A stretch of DNA of 11,129 nucleotides from Alphaproteobacteria bacterium (GCA_028869395.1 JAGWSE010000436.1:1-11129); one strand, 5' to 3'. Shown: positions 1-8,693, numbered from the stretch's first letter. Made by a program: numbers and translations. Notes: generated by a model not told the origin, from the sequence alone.

Positions 1-425
1 ACCGAGGTGAAGGAGGAGTTGATCGGACCCGCCTCGTCGATCGGCTCGCCGATGACGTTCATGATGCGGCCGAGCGTCGCCGGCCCCACCGGGACGGTGA
101 TGGGCGCCCCGGTGTCGAGCACCTGCTGGCCGCGGGTCAGGCCCTCGGTGGTGTCCATGGCGATGGTGCGCACGGTGTTCTCGCCGAGGTGCTGGGCGAC
201 CTCGAGCACCAGACGGAACGGCTGGCCCGTCCGCTGGTCGGTGTTGGAGGTCTCCAGGGCGTTCAGGATGGACGGCAGATGGCCGTCGAACTCCACGTCG
301 ACGACGGCGCCGATCACCTGGACGACGCGCCCGGAGGCTTGCGCGGCGGCGGGCTGCGGCGATTGCGGGCCGGCCTTCTTGGCCGGGGCGCGGCGGGCAG
401 GCTTCTTGACGGCGGCTTCAGACAT
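1..425 (-). CDS. atpD: ATP synthase F1 subunit beta, 5' part (cut by window edge)
   Basis: Catalytic subunit of the membrane-associated F1Fo ATP synthase, which makes ATP from ADP and phosphate on the cytoplasmic side. Only the first 141 codons are present, so the Walker A region and the rest of the catalytic domain lie outside the window. Residues 32 onward read GRVVQVIGAVVDVEF, the usual start of the beta-barrel domain. The run GRIMNVIGEPIDEAGPI near the cut is also typical of beta subunits. Before this lies a 31-residue extension rich in Lys, Arg, Ala and Pro; such extensions are known in Caulobacterales AtpD. The ATG at 425-423 follows the atpG stop by 15 bases, with a purine-rich GAAGAAGAA directly after that stop acting as ribosome binding site. 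It is the last atp gene visible; atpC would be expected next. The identification is secure. Confidence 0.97.
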   Translation of the reverse strand, partial: MSEAAVKKPARRAPAKKAGPQSPQPAAAQASGRVVQVIGAVVDVEFDGHLPSILNALETSNTDQRTGQPFRLVLEVAQHLGENTVRTIAMDTTEGLTRGQQVLDTGAPITVPVGPATLGRIMNVIGEPIDEAGPINSSFTS

Positions 426-440
426 GGCGGGTTCTTCTTC

Positions 441-1313
441 CTAGAGCGCCTCGGCGCCGGAGATGATCTCGATCAGCTCCTTGGTGATCTGCGCCTGGCG
501 AGTGCGGTTGTACTGCAGGGTGAGGCTGGCGATCATGTCGCCGGCGTTGCGGGTGGCGTTGTCCATGGCCGTCATCTGTGCGGCGAAGAAGCCGGCCTGG
601 TTCTCCAGCATGGCGGAGAAGATCTGGGTGGTGATGTTCCGCGGCAGCAGGGTTTCGAGGATGGTCTCTTCGTCCGGCTCGTACTCGTAGGAGGCGCCCT
701 GCAGGTCGAGAGGCGCCTCACCAGCGTTCACTTCGGCCGGAATCAGCTGCTTGGCCGTCGGGATCTGGCTCACCACCGATTGGAAGCGCGAGAACATCAG
801 GGTGACGACGTCGGCTTCGCCCGACTCGAACACCTCGCGGACCTTGGCCGCGATCTCCTCGGCGCGTTCCAGAGAGGGATTGCCGCCCGCCTCGAAAACG
901 GCGAGGTAGCGGTCGCCGTAGAGCCGGCGCAGCTGATCGCGCGCCTTGCGGCCCACGATGATCAGCCGGACGTCCTTGCCCTCGTTCAACAGTGTGGAAA
1001 TCCGCTCCCGCGCGGCGCGCACGATGGAGGAGTTGAAGCCACCGGCCAGTCCGCGGTCGGCGGTGGCGACCACCAGCAGGTGACGTCGGTCGGACCCGGT
1101 TCCCACCAGCAGGCGCGGCGCCCCGTCGCCGGAAACACCCGCGGCCAGGTTGGCGATGACGCTCGCCATGCGCTCGGCGTAGGGCCGCGCGCTCTGGGCG
1201 GAATCCTGCGCTTTGCGCAGCTTCGCCGCCGCCACCATCTGCATCGCCTTCGTGATCTTCTGCGTGGCTTTCACGCTTCCGATCCGATTGCGCATCTCCT
1301 TGAGGCTGGCCAT
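441..1313 (-). CDS. atpG: ATP synthase F1 subunit gamma
   Basis: Central rotor shaft of F1; its coiled coil turns inside the alpha3beta3 ring and couples proton flow to ATP synthesis. The protein has 290 residues, a normal length for the family. The N-terminus (MASLKEMRNRIGSVKATQKI) and the following TKAMQMVAAAKLRKAQ are the classic gamma signature helix. The C-terminal helix includes MDNATRNAGDMIASLTLQYN and ends in ELIEIISGAEAL, the other half of the coiled coil. The ATG at 1313 follows the atpA stop by 32 bases, with a GAGGAG ribosome binding site (revcomp of 1327-1332). It sits between atpA and atpD as in most bacteria and is presumably co-transcribed with them. No irregularity was seen. 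Confidence 0.98.
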   Translation of the reverse strand: MASLKEMRNRIGSVKATQKITKAMQMVAAAKLRKAQDSAQSARPYAERMASVIANLAAGVSGDGAPRLLVGTGSDRRHLLVVATADRGLAGGFNSSIVRAARERISTLLNEGKDVRLIIVGRKARDQLRRLYGDRYLAVFEAGGNPSLERAEEIAAKVREVFESGEADVVTLMFSRFQSVVSQIPTAKQLIPAEVNAGEAPLDLQGASYEYEPDEETILETLLPRNITTQIFSAMLENQAGFFAAQMTAMDNATRNAGDMIASLTLQYNRTRQAQITKELIEIISGAEAL

Positions 1314-1345
1314 GCCCGGCTACTCGCTCCTCGGCGCCAGCGCTT

Positions 1346-2878
<1,533 letters not shown>

Positions 2879-2881
2879 GTC

Positions 2882-3436
2882 TTACGCTCTCTTCAGGGCG
2901 AATTTCAGAGACTCGAGCTTCGAGCGGAGCGAAGCGTCGAACAGTCGGGAGCCGACCTTCACGCGGATGCCGCCCAGGATGGCGGGATCCACGCGGGTGG
3001 TGATTTCAGGGTCCTTGCCGAGCGCCTGACGAAGCGCGGCGGCGACACCCTTGGCCTGGGCGGCGCTGAGCGGCAGGGCGGTGGTCACCTCGGCGGAGAC
3101 GGCGCCGCGCGCCCTGGCGGCGAGGGCCTCGAAGGCGGTGATGACGGCAGGCAGCGTGCTCGCGCGACCGTTGGCCGCCAACAGGCCAAGGAACTTCCGG
3201 GTGGTGGCGTCAAATTTCGCCTTCTCGGCGATCGCGCTCAGGCCTCGCCCCTTGTCCTCGGCGCTGAAGGCCGGCGAGGCGAGCAGGCTCTTCAGGTCGC
3301 GGCTCTCGGCGAGCGCGGCCTTCAACGACTTCAGGTCGGCCTCCACGGCCGCCACAGTCTTCTGCTCGTTCGCCAGGTCGAACAGGGCCTGCGCGTACCG
3401 CTCGCCTACGTTCGACGCGTTGGATTCGTCCGCCAC
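2882..3436 (-). CDS. atpH: ATP synthase F1 subunit delta (OSCP-like)
   Basis: Peripheral-stalk subunit that ties the top of F1 to the b subunits of F0. The protein has 184 residues, normal for alphaproteobacteria. The N-terminal helical domain begins with ERYAQALFDLANEQ, the standard delta/OSCP opening. The C-terminal domain includes DPEITTRVDPAILGGIRVKV, the family's conserved hairpin region, and ends in SLRSKLESLKFALKRA. The start is GTG at 3436-3434, giving MADESNAS. No ATG is better placed and the family begins at this point. The ribosome binding site is weak (GGACGAGA, about 5-12 bases upstream). It is the first gene of the operon. No gene for an F0 subunit is next to it, in line with the split F0/F1 operons of alphaproteobacteria. 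Confidence 0.97.
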   Translation of the reverse strand: MADESNASNVGERYAQALFDLANEQKTVAAVEADLKSLKAALAESRDLKSLLASPAFSAEDKGRGLSAIAEKAKFDATTRKFLGLLAANGRASTLPAVITAFEALAARARGAVSAEVTTALPLSAAQAKGVAAALRQALGKDPEITTRVDPAILGGIRVKVGSRLFDASLRSKLESLKFALKRA

Positions 3437-3807
3437 TTAAATCTCGTCCGCCCGGGTCGGTATTGCTAAGGCGCGGCGGCGTCGCCGCTACGGCCTATGG
3501 GCTTGAAAGCGCTTGGGAAAAGCACATCGGTCCTGAGGGCCGAAATGCCCCCCGGCCTTAAGCCGCGCGCCTGATAGCACGCGCCCTCCCGCGCCGCAAC
3601 AGAGCCGCCGGGAGGCGCCGCTGCGTAATGTTCACATGGCTGGTGAGCGCCGTTCCATCAGGCGTCCCGGACCCGCTCGCAATTACGTGAGCCAGCCAAG
3701 CTCGGAAGCCAGGCTCGGTCGTAGGAACCGAGCCCTGCGTCAGCCTGTTGCGTGTGGCGAGTCGCCGCGCGCTTGTGCGGCCCGTAGGTCAAGTCGGGGA
3801 TTACGCC
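3437..3807. other. Non-coding or decayed stretch between atpH and the RTX gene
   Basis: No intact gene is visible here. The left part holds the candidate atp promoter. Around 3712-3734 a perfect 8-bp inverted repeat (GGCTCGGT, 7-base loop, ACCGAGCC) has no T-run after it, so it is not a clear intrinsic terminator. In the frame of the RTX gene, short pieces upstream of its ATG still resemble the RTX-associated repeat: VMFTW near 3628-3642, VVGTE near 3718-3732 and GDYAMPTATSTADGG across the ATG. Stop codons and probable frame changes interrupt them. I infer that part of this region is a worn remnant of the RTX gene's upstream coding sequence. Confidence 0.4.
3571..3599 (-). promoter_or_regulatory. 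Candidate promoter of the atpHAGD operon
   Basis: Read on the minus strand, TTGCGG (3599-3594) and TATCAG (3576-3571) stand 17 bases apart, an acceptable sigma70-type pair; the -10 is preceded by GC, giving GCTATC. It would leave a leader of about 130 bases before atpH. This comes from pattern reading only, in a GC-rich stretch where chance matches are common. Confidence 0.3.
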
Positions 3808-4520
3808 ATGCCCACCGCCACGTCCACCGCCGACGGCGGCCTGGTCGAAACCACCATTACGTCGGATCCCCCGTCGGGCGCCCAGACGCTGCACATCCAG
3901 AAGGTGGACGCCGCCGGCCAGCCGGTCGGCGTCGAGTTGGACGCAACGCAGTACTCGCCCTGCCTCCCGGTGCAGGTCACCGCGCTGGCCGACGGCGGCT
4001 ACGCTGTGGGCTGCGGCTACGAATTCCGCGGCGGAAACTATCAGGTGTCGGTGTTCGGGGCGGACGGGGCCCCCTCAACACCTTCCCGCTGAACGGCTAC
4101 GGCGGGGGCCTGGTGATGGCCGCCTCGAAAGAGGGCGGCTTCCTGCTGGCCGACCGCACGACCGTCACCACCGCCAGCGGCATCGCCTACCGTCACGGGG
4201 CACGACATCCTGCGCGGCGGCCAGGGCGACGACTCGATCGTCGCGGGCTCGGGCCCGGAATGGATCTCGGGCGATCGCGGCGACGACACCATCCAGGCGG
4301 GTTCCGGCCCGGACACCTTCCACACCTTCTCCGGCGCGGGATCGACCGCGTCCTCGGCTTCGACGCGGCCACGGGCGACCACGTGATGCTGGATCCCGGG
4401 ACGACCTACAGCGTGAGTCAGGTCGGTTCCGACACGGTGATCGACGTGGGCCACGGGGACGAGATGATCCTCGTGCGAGTCCAGACTTCGGGTCTCCCCG
4501 CGGGCTGGCTGTTCACCTGA
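3748..4520 (+). pseudogene. RTX calcium-binding, type I-secreted protein, broken by three frameshifts
   Basis: Joined across three frame changes, the sequence gives one sensible protein. Segment one (to about 4068) has RTX-associated repeats with ADGGLV and ALADGGYAV. Segment two (about 4069-4197) reads PLNTFPLNGYGGGLVMAASK through GIAYRHG. Segment three (about 4198-4337) has calcium-binding nonapeptide repeats, GHDILRGGQGDDSIVAG and GDRGDDTIQAGSGPDTF. Segment four (to 4520) reads IDRVLGFDAATGDHVMLD and ends in MILVRVQTSGLPAGWLFT, typical of C-terminal type I secretion signals. The breaks need one base added near 4063-4071, one removed from the GGGG at 4197-4200, and one added near 4337-4341. 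A start could be the TTG at 3748 or the ATG at 3808 (GGGGA at 3796-3800), but repeat-like sequence continues upstream, so the true N-terminus is probably lost. Either a decaying gene or assembly errors in G/C runs would explain it. Confidence 0.75.
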
Positions 4521-4526
4521 AGAAAG

Positions 4527-4556
4527 AAAGGGCGCCGGCGGAACCGGCGCCCTTTT
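4527..4556. terminator. Bidirectional intrinsic terminator
   Basis: A perfect 12-bp inverted repeat: AAAGGGCGCCGG (4527-4538), loop CGGAA, CCGGCGCCCTTT (4544-4555). A T-run follows on the plus strand, and the A-rich run before it (4520-4529) gives a T-rich tail on the minus strand. It lies between the converging RTX gene and the small exported-protein gene and can serve both. Confidence 0.9.
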
Positions 4557-4604
4557 CAGGTGCAGCGCTCGACAACATTGAGCCGCTGGGGAGAGACCTG
4601 GAAC

Positions 4605-4940
4605 CTATTTGCGCGCGATCGTGGTCTCGGCCGGGGCGGCCGCCACATTGCATCGAGACAGGCGGGTCCCATCGAGCGAGCGGCGGCCCGCGAAGGCGGT
4701 GACCGCGCCCACCTTGGCGGCGACCTTCTTGCAGGTGTCGACACCATAGGTCTGGGAGGTGGGGGCGTTGGCGATGCAGGCGTCGCCGCGGCAATTGAAG
4801 ATGGCGCCGCCGGCGATGAACTTCACAGGCTGGGCGACAGGTTGCGCCAAGGTCACGGTGATCGGATCCTCGGCGAGCGCCGCCGTGGCGGACAGGCAGA
4901 CGAGCGCGCCGCAGGCGGCCGCAAGGGTTTGGAGCTTCAT
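4605..4940 (-). CDS. Small exported four-cysteine protein, function unknown
   Basis: A 111-residue protein with a clear Sec signal peptide: MKLQTLAAACGALVCLSATA, then ALA, cleaved before EDP at about residue 23. The mature part is about 88 residues and has four cysteines, in NCRGDACIAN, in VDTCKK and in LSRCNVAA. These could form two disulfides in the periplasm. The core IAGGAIFNCRGDAC followed by CKKVAAKVGAV resembles a small family of exported proteins of Caulobacteraceae. I recall, but cannot verify, that C. crescentus has such a protein encoded near its F1 operon. No enzyme motif is seen. The ATG at 4940 has a good GGAGGG ribosome binding site 4-5 bases upstream. The bidirectional terminator at 4527-4556 closes it. 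A weak promoter candidate lies at 5058-5085. It is a real gene; its role is not known. Confidence 0.85.
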   Translation of the reverse strand: MKLQTLAAACGALVCLSATAALAEDPITVTLAQPVAQPVKFIAGGAIFNCRGDACIANAPTSQTYGVDTCKKVAAKVGAVTAFAGRRSLDGTRLSRCNVAAAPAETTIARK

Positions 4941-5057
4941 CGAGCCCTCCAGGGTTCGGGGAGATGGCGTTGCTCAAGCTTGATGCAGCGGCCCGGCCCG
5001 CAACCTGGATCGCCGCGGGTATCCCCACCCGTGACGCGTCGCGAACTGAGCAGCGCT

Positions 5058-5085
5058 AAGATAACGCTGTTAAGATCACCGGCAA
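5058..5085 (-). promoter_or_regulatory. Weak candidate promoter of the four-cysteine protein gene
   Basis: On the minus strand, TTGCCG (5085-5080) and TATCTT (5063-5058) stand 16 bases apart, about 120 bases before the ATG at 4940. The area is less GC-rich than its surroundings. The match is only moderate and rests on pattern reading. Confidence 0.25.
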
Positions 5086-5137
5086 GCGCGAAATTCGCAC
5101 GCCAGCTATACATCAGCGCACAGCCCTGGAGCGGCGG

Positions 5138-5157
5138 CGAGCGGGCTCGTCCGCTCG
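5138..5157 (-). terminator. Hairpin after the DUF6491-like gene, possible terminator
   Basis: A perfect 7-bp inverted repeat, CGAGCGG (5138-5144), loop GCTCGT, CCGCTCG (5151-5157), about 30 bases past the stop of the DUF6491-like gene. No T-run follows on the minus strand, so an intrinsic terminator role is doubtful. Confidence 0.3.
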
Positions 5158-5186
5158 GCCGCACGCCCGCTCTTCGCCTTGCTGGC

Positions 5187-5585
5187 CTAGGGCAGCTGCT
5201 TCTTCGGTATGGCCGCGATCTCGGCTGGGGTGAGCTTGCGCACCTTGGTGACGATCAGCGGCTCGCTGAATCCGTGGTGGTCGGTGAGAGTCAGATCGAA
5301 GTCGAGCGGCGAGCAGAGCCAGTTCGAGCCGCGGACCCGGTTCACCAGGAAATAGCCGGGGTCCTTGTGGACATGCGTGCCTGGCGTCAGGTCGAGCCGC
5401 CAGATGTCATGCATGCGCACTCTCAGATAGATGAAGTCGCTATCACCCGGCGCGCTCCAGCCGTCCCAGTCGCTGCTGAGGAAGCATTCGTTGTGGCCGG
5501 ATTTGGCCGGCGCCGCCTCGGCGGCGGGGACGGCGAGGGCGGCCGCTGAGAGCAGGGCCAGCCAGAGGGTAGCGCGTCTCGACAT
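5187..5585 (-). CDS. Exported DUF6491-like protein
   Basis: A 132-residue protein starting at ATG 5585, chosen because a GGAGA ribosome binding site lies 6 bases upstream and a signal peptide starts there: MSRRATLWLALLSAAALAVP followed by AAEAA, cleaved near residue 25. A reading frame continues upstream to 5696, but its added 37 residues are charged and would bury the signal. The mature protein has NECFLSSDWDGWSAP near its start, then IYLRVRMHDIWRLDL, then SNWLCSPLDFDLTL. This Cys / V-R...YRL-like / W-(I/L)-C pattern fits the DUF6491 family of small exported proteins. C34 and C91 may pair in a disulfide. No catalytic motif is seen and the function is unknown. It lies 130 bases downstream of divL in the same direction, so read-through from divL is possible. 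Confidence 0.75.
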   Translation of the reverse strand: MSRRATLWLALLSAAALAVPAAEAAPAKSGHNECFLSSDWDGWSAPGDSDFIYLRVRMHDIWRLDLTPGTHVHKDPGYFLVNRVRGSNWLCSPLDFDLTLTDHHGFSEPLIVTKVRKLTPAEIAAIPKKQLP

Positions 5586-5715
5586 GCAAGGTCTCCGAAT
5601 ACTGCGCCGTGACGGCGGCACGTCATCCGCGTCGCCGCCTTGAGGCACATCATCTGTCACCTTCGATGCTCCGCCATTCCGTCGGTTCCGTGGCAAACGG
5701 GCGAGCGGATTTCGC

Positions 5716-8034
5716 CTAGAGCTGCAGCTCCGGCTGGGCGGCGCCGGCGTGGGCGTCCTCCGGCAGGTGGCAGGTGAAGGTGGCGCCGGCCCCCGGCTCG
5801 CTCTCGAGCGCCACCCAGCCGCCGTGCAGCTCGGTCAGCGCCTTCACGAGCGCCAGGCCGAGGCCCGGGCCGCCGCGCTCGCGACCGATGAACCGGTCGA
5901 AGATGTGCGCCTGGACGTGGAAGGGGATGCCGCGTCCCGTGTCCGAAACCGTGAGCTGCACCTCGCCCAAGGCCTTCCGCGCCGCCAGGGTGATCGTGCC
6001 GCCGGAAGGGGTCTGGGTCAGCGCATTCTCCATCAGGTGGTCGAGGATCTGCGCCAGCCGCTTGGGGTCACCGCGGATCAGGCCGACATCCTGGCCCGTC
6101 TCGGTGACGAGGCTCACCCCCGCCCCGGCGGCCCGCTCGTTCCAGCGCGCCGCCATGCCGATCAGCAGGTCGCCGACGCGCACGTCCGCCAGGTCCAGCG
6201 CCATCTCGCCGGCGTCGATCTGGGCCATGTCGAGGACATCGTCGATGGACCGGGCGAGCTGGGTCGCCGCGGACTTCACCGCCGAGGCATGCTGCCTGCC
6301 GCGGTCGGAGAGGATGTCGCCCGAGTGCTCCAGCAGCTCGGAATAGCCGATGATCGTGGTGAGCGGGGTCCTGAGCTCGTAGGAGACGTTGCCCACGAAA
6401 TCCCGCTTCAGCCGCTCGGCGTCGGCCAGCGCCGCCTCGCGCGCGACCAGAGCGCTCTCCAACTTCCGGGCGTCGGTCACGTCGGTGAAGGCGATCAGCG
6501 TCGCGCCATCGGGAAGCGGCCGCGACTGGTAGGCCACGATCCGGTCGTCCGAGGTTTTCAGCTCGCCGGCCATGGGCGCGCGGGCGAGCGGGTCGGGATC
6601 GGCGACGCGGCCCTTCAGCTCGCGCCAGAAGGACCGGTCGTGCAGCTTGCGCACGCAGAGTTCGACAACGCCTTCGAAATCCGCTGCGGCCTCCAGCTGG
6701 GCCGGCGCGATCGCCCAGAACCGGGCGAAGGCCTCGTTGGAGAGCCTGAGGCGCCCGTCGGAACCGAACACCGCCACTGCATCGGAGAGCTTGTCGAGCG
6801 TCGCCTGCTGCACCTCGATCAGGGCGTTGTACTGGGCCTTCAGCTTCAGCTCGCCGGTGATGTCGGAGAACAGCAGCAGCAGCCCGCCCATCGGGTGCGG
6901 TTGCCGCACGACCTTCAGCGTGCGTCCGTCCGGCAGGCTCCAGAGGTCGTCGGCCGCCGGTCCCAGCGTCTCGTAGCGGGCCAGCTCACCGGCCTTCCAT
7001 CTTGTGTAATCCGCGGTCTCAGGCAGGCGCCGTCGCTGACGCAGGCGGTCCAGGACCTCGCCGTGAGTCGGCCGCTCGCCGAGCCACGCGGGCTCCAGTC
7101 CCCACAGCTCGGCAAAGGCGGCGTTGTAGAAGATCAGCCGCTTGCCCTCGCCGAAGATCGCGACGGCCTCGGCGATGTGGTTCAGCGTCTCGTCGTGGGC
7201 CTCGACGTTGCGCTTCAGCGCTTCGCGGGTCTCCTCGAGGTCGGTGACGTCGTCGGTCCAGACGCCCACGCCGCCGCCTTCGAGCGGCTGGGCGGCGATG
7301 CGGAACGCCCGTCTTCGCCCCCCCACGGTCGCCCAGCGGAGCGCCTCGCGCCGCTGGCCGAGGTTGGCCGCCTCGCTCGCCAGGGCGTCGGCGCCGCGGT
7401 CGAAGGCGAGGCCCCGCGCGGCCGCATCGTCCAGGTCGGCCGCATCCACGGCCTCGAGCCACGCACGGTTGACCCACACGGGCGATCCGTCGGCGGCGGC
7501 GATCCAGGCGGGACAGGGCCGCGCGTCGAGAAAGGCGGCGAAGCGCGGTGCGGTCGGAAGCGCGGCGTCCTCGCCGAGAGCCGCCGAAAGCCGCAGCCAG
7601 GCCAGCGCGCCGGCCGCGCGGCCCTCGACAGAAACCACGCCCGTCTCGCCGCGCACCTCGAAGGCGCAGGCCTCGCCACGCTCGAACAGCGCGCGCAGCC
7701 GCCGCGCGTGATCCGGGTCGGCGCGCATCAGGGCGTTCACGAGCGACTGCGGCTCCGCCGTCTCGACGCCCAGGATGCCCGCGCAGACCGCGAGCGACTC
7801 CTCGCCGGAGGCGAGCAGCGCGTGACCGTCTTCCACAGCGAGCAGGGCGGAGTCGAAGGCTTCAGCAGAGGCCTGCGCCGCATCTGCGCGGGATTCGAGC
7901 GCGGCGAGTTCGGCCTTCAGGCCACGCACCTGGGCCGCGGCGAGGCGGCGTTGCGCGAGGGACCAGAGCACGGCGCAGATCGCAAGCGCGACCGAGCCGG
8001 CGGCGGCCGCCAGGATCAGTTCGTGCGCGCCCAT
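5716..8034 (-). CDS. divL: DivL-type sensor pseudokinase (Tyr in the H-box)
   Basis: A 772-residue membrane-anchored histidine-kinase homologue. Residues about 5-26 form one N-terminal membrane helix, followed by a coiled coil to about residue 65. PAS-like domains follow, roughly at 165-265, 280-395 (IFYNAAFAELWGL) and 410-520 (LRLSNEAFARFWAI). The dimerisation/H-box region reads FVGNVSYELRTPLTTIIGYS (546-565): the normal phospho-accepting His is Tyr552 (codon TAC, 6381-6379). The ATPase domain looks intact, with an N-box around ENAL (N670), G1 DTGRGI (698-703) and G2 GGPGLGLAL (721-729). C. crescentus DivL is known for the same change (Y550), is of nearly the same length, binds DivK~P and sets CckA kinase activity, hence CtrA level. 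I assign divL on that basis. The ATG at 8034 has an in-frame TGA 18 bases upstream and AAGG about 7 bases before it. The neighbouring genes do not explain its role. Confidence 0.93.
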   Translation of the reverse strand: MGAHELILAAAAGSVALAICAVLWSLAQRRLAAAQVRGLKAELAALESRADAAQASAEAFDSALLAVEDGHALLASGEESLAVCAGILGVETAEPQSLVNALMRADPDHARRLRALFERGEACAFEVRGETGVVSVEGRAAGALAWLRLSAALGEDAALPTAPRFAAFLDARPCPAWIAAADGSPVWVNRAWLEAVDAADLDDAAARGLAFDRGADALASEAANLGQRREALRWATVGGRRRAFRIAAQPLEGGGVGVWTDDVTDLEETREALKRNVEAHDETLNHIAEAVAIFGEGKRLIFYNAAFAELWGLEPAWLGERPTHGEVLDRLRQRRRLPETADYTRWKAGELARYETLGPAADDLWSLPDGRTLKVVRQPHPMGGLLLLFSDITGELKLKAQYNALIEVQQATLDKLSDAVAVFGSDGRLRLSNEAFARFWAIAPAQLEAAADFEGVVELCVRKLHDRSFWRELKGRVADPDPLARAPMAGELKTSDDRIVAYQSRPLPDGATLIAFTDVTDARKLESALVAREAALADAERLKRDFVGNVSYELRTPLTTIIGYSELLEHSGDILSDRGRQHASAVKSAATQLARSIDDVLDMAQIDAGEMALDLADVRVGDLLIGMAARWNERAAGAGVSLVTETGQDVGLIRGDPKRLAQILDHLMENALTQTPSGGTITLAARKALGEVQLTVSDTGRGIPFHVQAHIFDRFIGRERGGPGLGLALVKALTELHGGWVALESEPGAGATFTCHLPEDAHAGAAQPELQL

Positions 8035-8123
8035 CCCCGGACCTTGCGAATCATCTCTCGGAGCTTAGGCCGCTCGGGCGACGGCGCATACGCGGCGCAT
8101 TTTCCAGTCGGCCTGAATTCGGC

Positions 8124-8693
8124 ATGATTGGCGCCGTGAACGCCATCCTCTATCCCGTAGCGCCCAATCCCGAGCAGGCGCTTTCCAGGCCCGCTGGCCG
8201 CGCAGCTCGCGAACGCGAGGCCAAGACCGTCGCCGGCGAAGCGGTGAGCTTCGCGACCGAACCGGTCGGCCCCGCCTTCTCCACCCGCGAGGCGGCGCTC
8301 GAGGCCTACCGCGAGCGCGTGGAGGCGATCGCGCCGGAGGACCGCTACTGCCAGCTCGTGGAGCGCATCGTGGTCGAGTCCGGCAAGCCCGCCAGGCTTG
8401 CGCCGGTCAGCCCAACCTTTGAGGATGGTCGCCGCTGGCCCGCGCCGCCCGCAGAGCCGCCGCGGACAGTCTGGCGGCTGATGATCTCCTATTGGCGCCC
8501 GGCGAGCGCGCCCACGGCCGGCGCGCCCCAGGCCCGCGTGGCCCGCAAGGCCGCCGAGCCGGTCACACCCGAAGCCCTTCGCGCGATCGCCAGCCAGCCG
8601 CTGCGGCCCGTGAAGCCGCAGCAGCCGCTCGACATCGGCCTGTTCGAGACGCCCCTGCCGGAAGCGCCGCACATCGTCGTGCCCGATGAGTGA
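8124..8693 (+). CDS. Hypothetical proline-rich protein
   Basis: A 189-residue protein I do not recognise. It begins MIGAVNAILYPVAPNPEQAL; a second in-frame start, GTG at 8136, would give MNAILYPVAPN and could be the true one, as neither has a strong ribosome binding site. No signal peptide or membrane segment is evident. A helical segment (about 54-85) contains EDRYCQLVERIVVESGKPAR. A Pro/Ala-rich linker includes WPAPPAEPPRTVWRLMISYW. The C-terminus, QQPLDIGLFETPLPEAPHIV, looks ordered and may be a conserved tail or partner-binding segment. Its last codons overlap the start of the metallopeptidase gene by 8 bases, so the two are almost surely translated together. It diverges from divL across 89 bases. 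Confidence 0.75.
   Translation: MIGAVNAILYPVAPNPEQALSRPAGRAAREREAKTVAGEAVSFATEPVGPAFSTREAALEAYRERVEAIAPEDRYCQLVERIVVESGKPARLAPVSPTFEDGRRWPAPPAEPPRTVWRLMISYWRPASAPTAGAPQARVARKAAEPVTPEALRAIASQPLRPVKPQQPLDIGLFETPLPEAPHIVVPDE

Noticed and set aside
3437..3807. tRNA, riboswitch or small RNA gene in the atpH upstream gap
   Set aside because: One hairpin is present, but no cloverleaf, conserved riboswitch core or promoter-terminator pair could be made out.
3636..4520. Single 294-codon plus-strand frame taken as one intact protein
   Set aside because: Only its second and fourth parts make sense; the first and third parts are Arg-rich out-of-frame readings where frame +1 shows the RTX repeats, so it is a frameshift mosaic.
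5586..5696. Upstream extension of the DUF6491-like protein to a start at 5696
   Set aside because: The added 37 residues are charged and would bury a clear signal peptide; the ATG at 5585 has a well-spaced GGAGA.
5749..8127. Open plus-strand frame of 792 codons opposite divL
   Set aside because: Mirror of the kinase gene in GC-rich DNA; low-complexity composition and no recognisable motif, while the minus strand has every DivL landmark.
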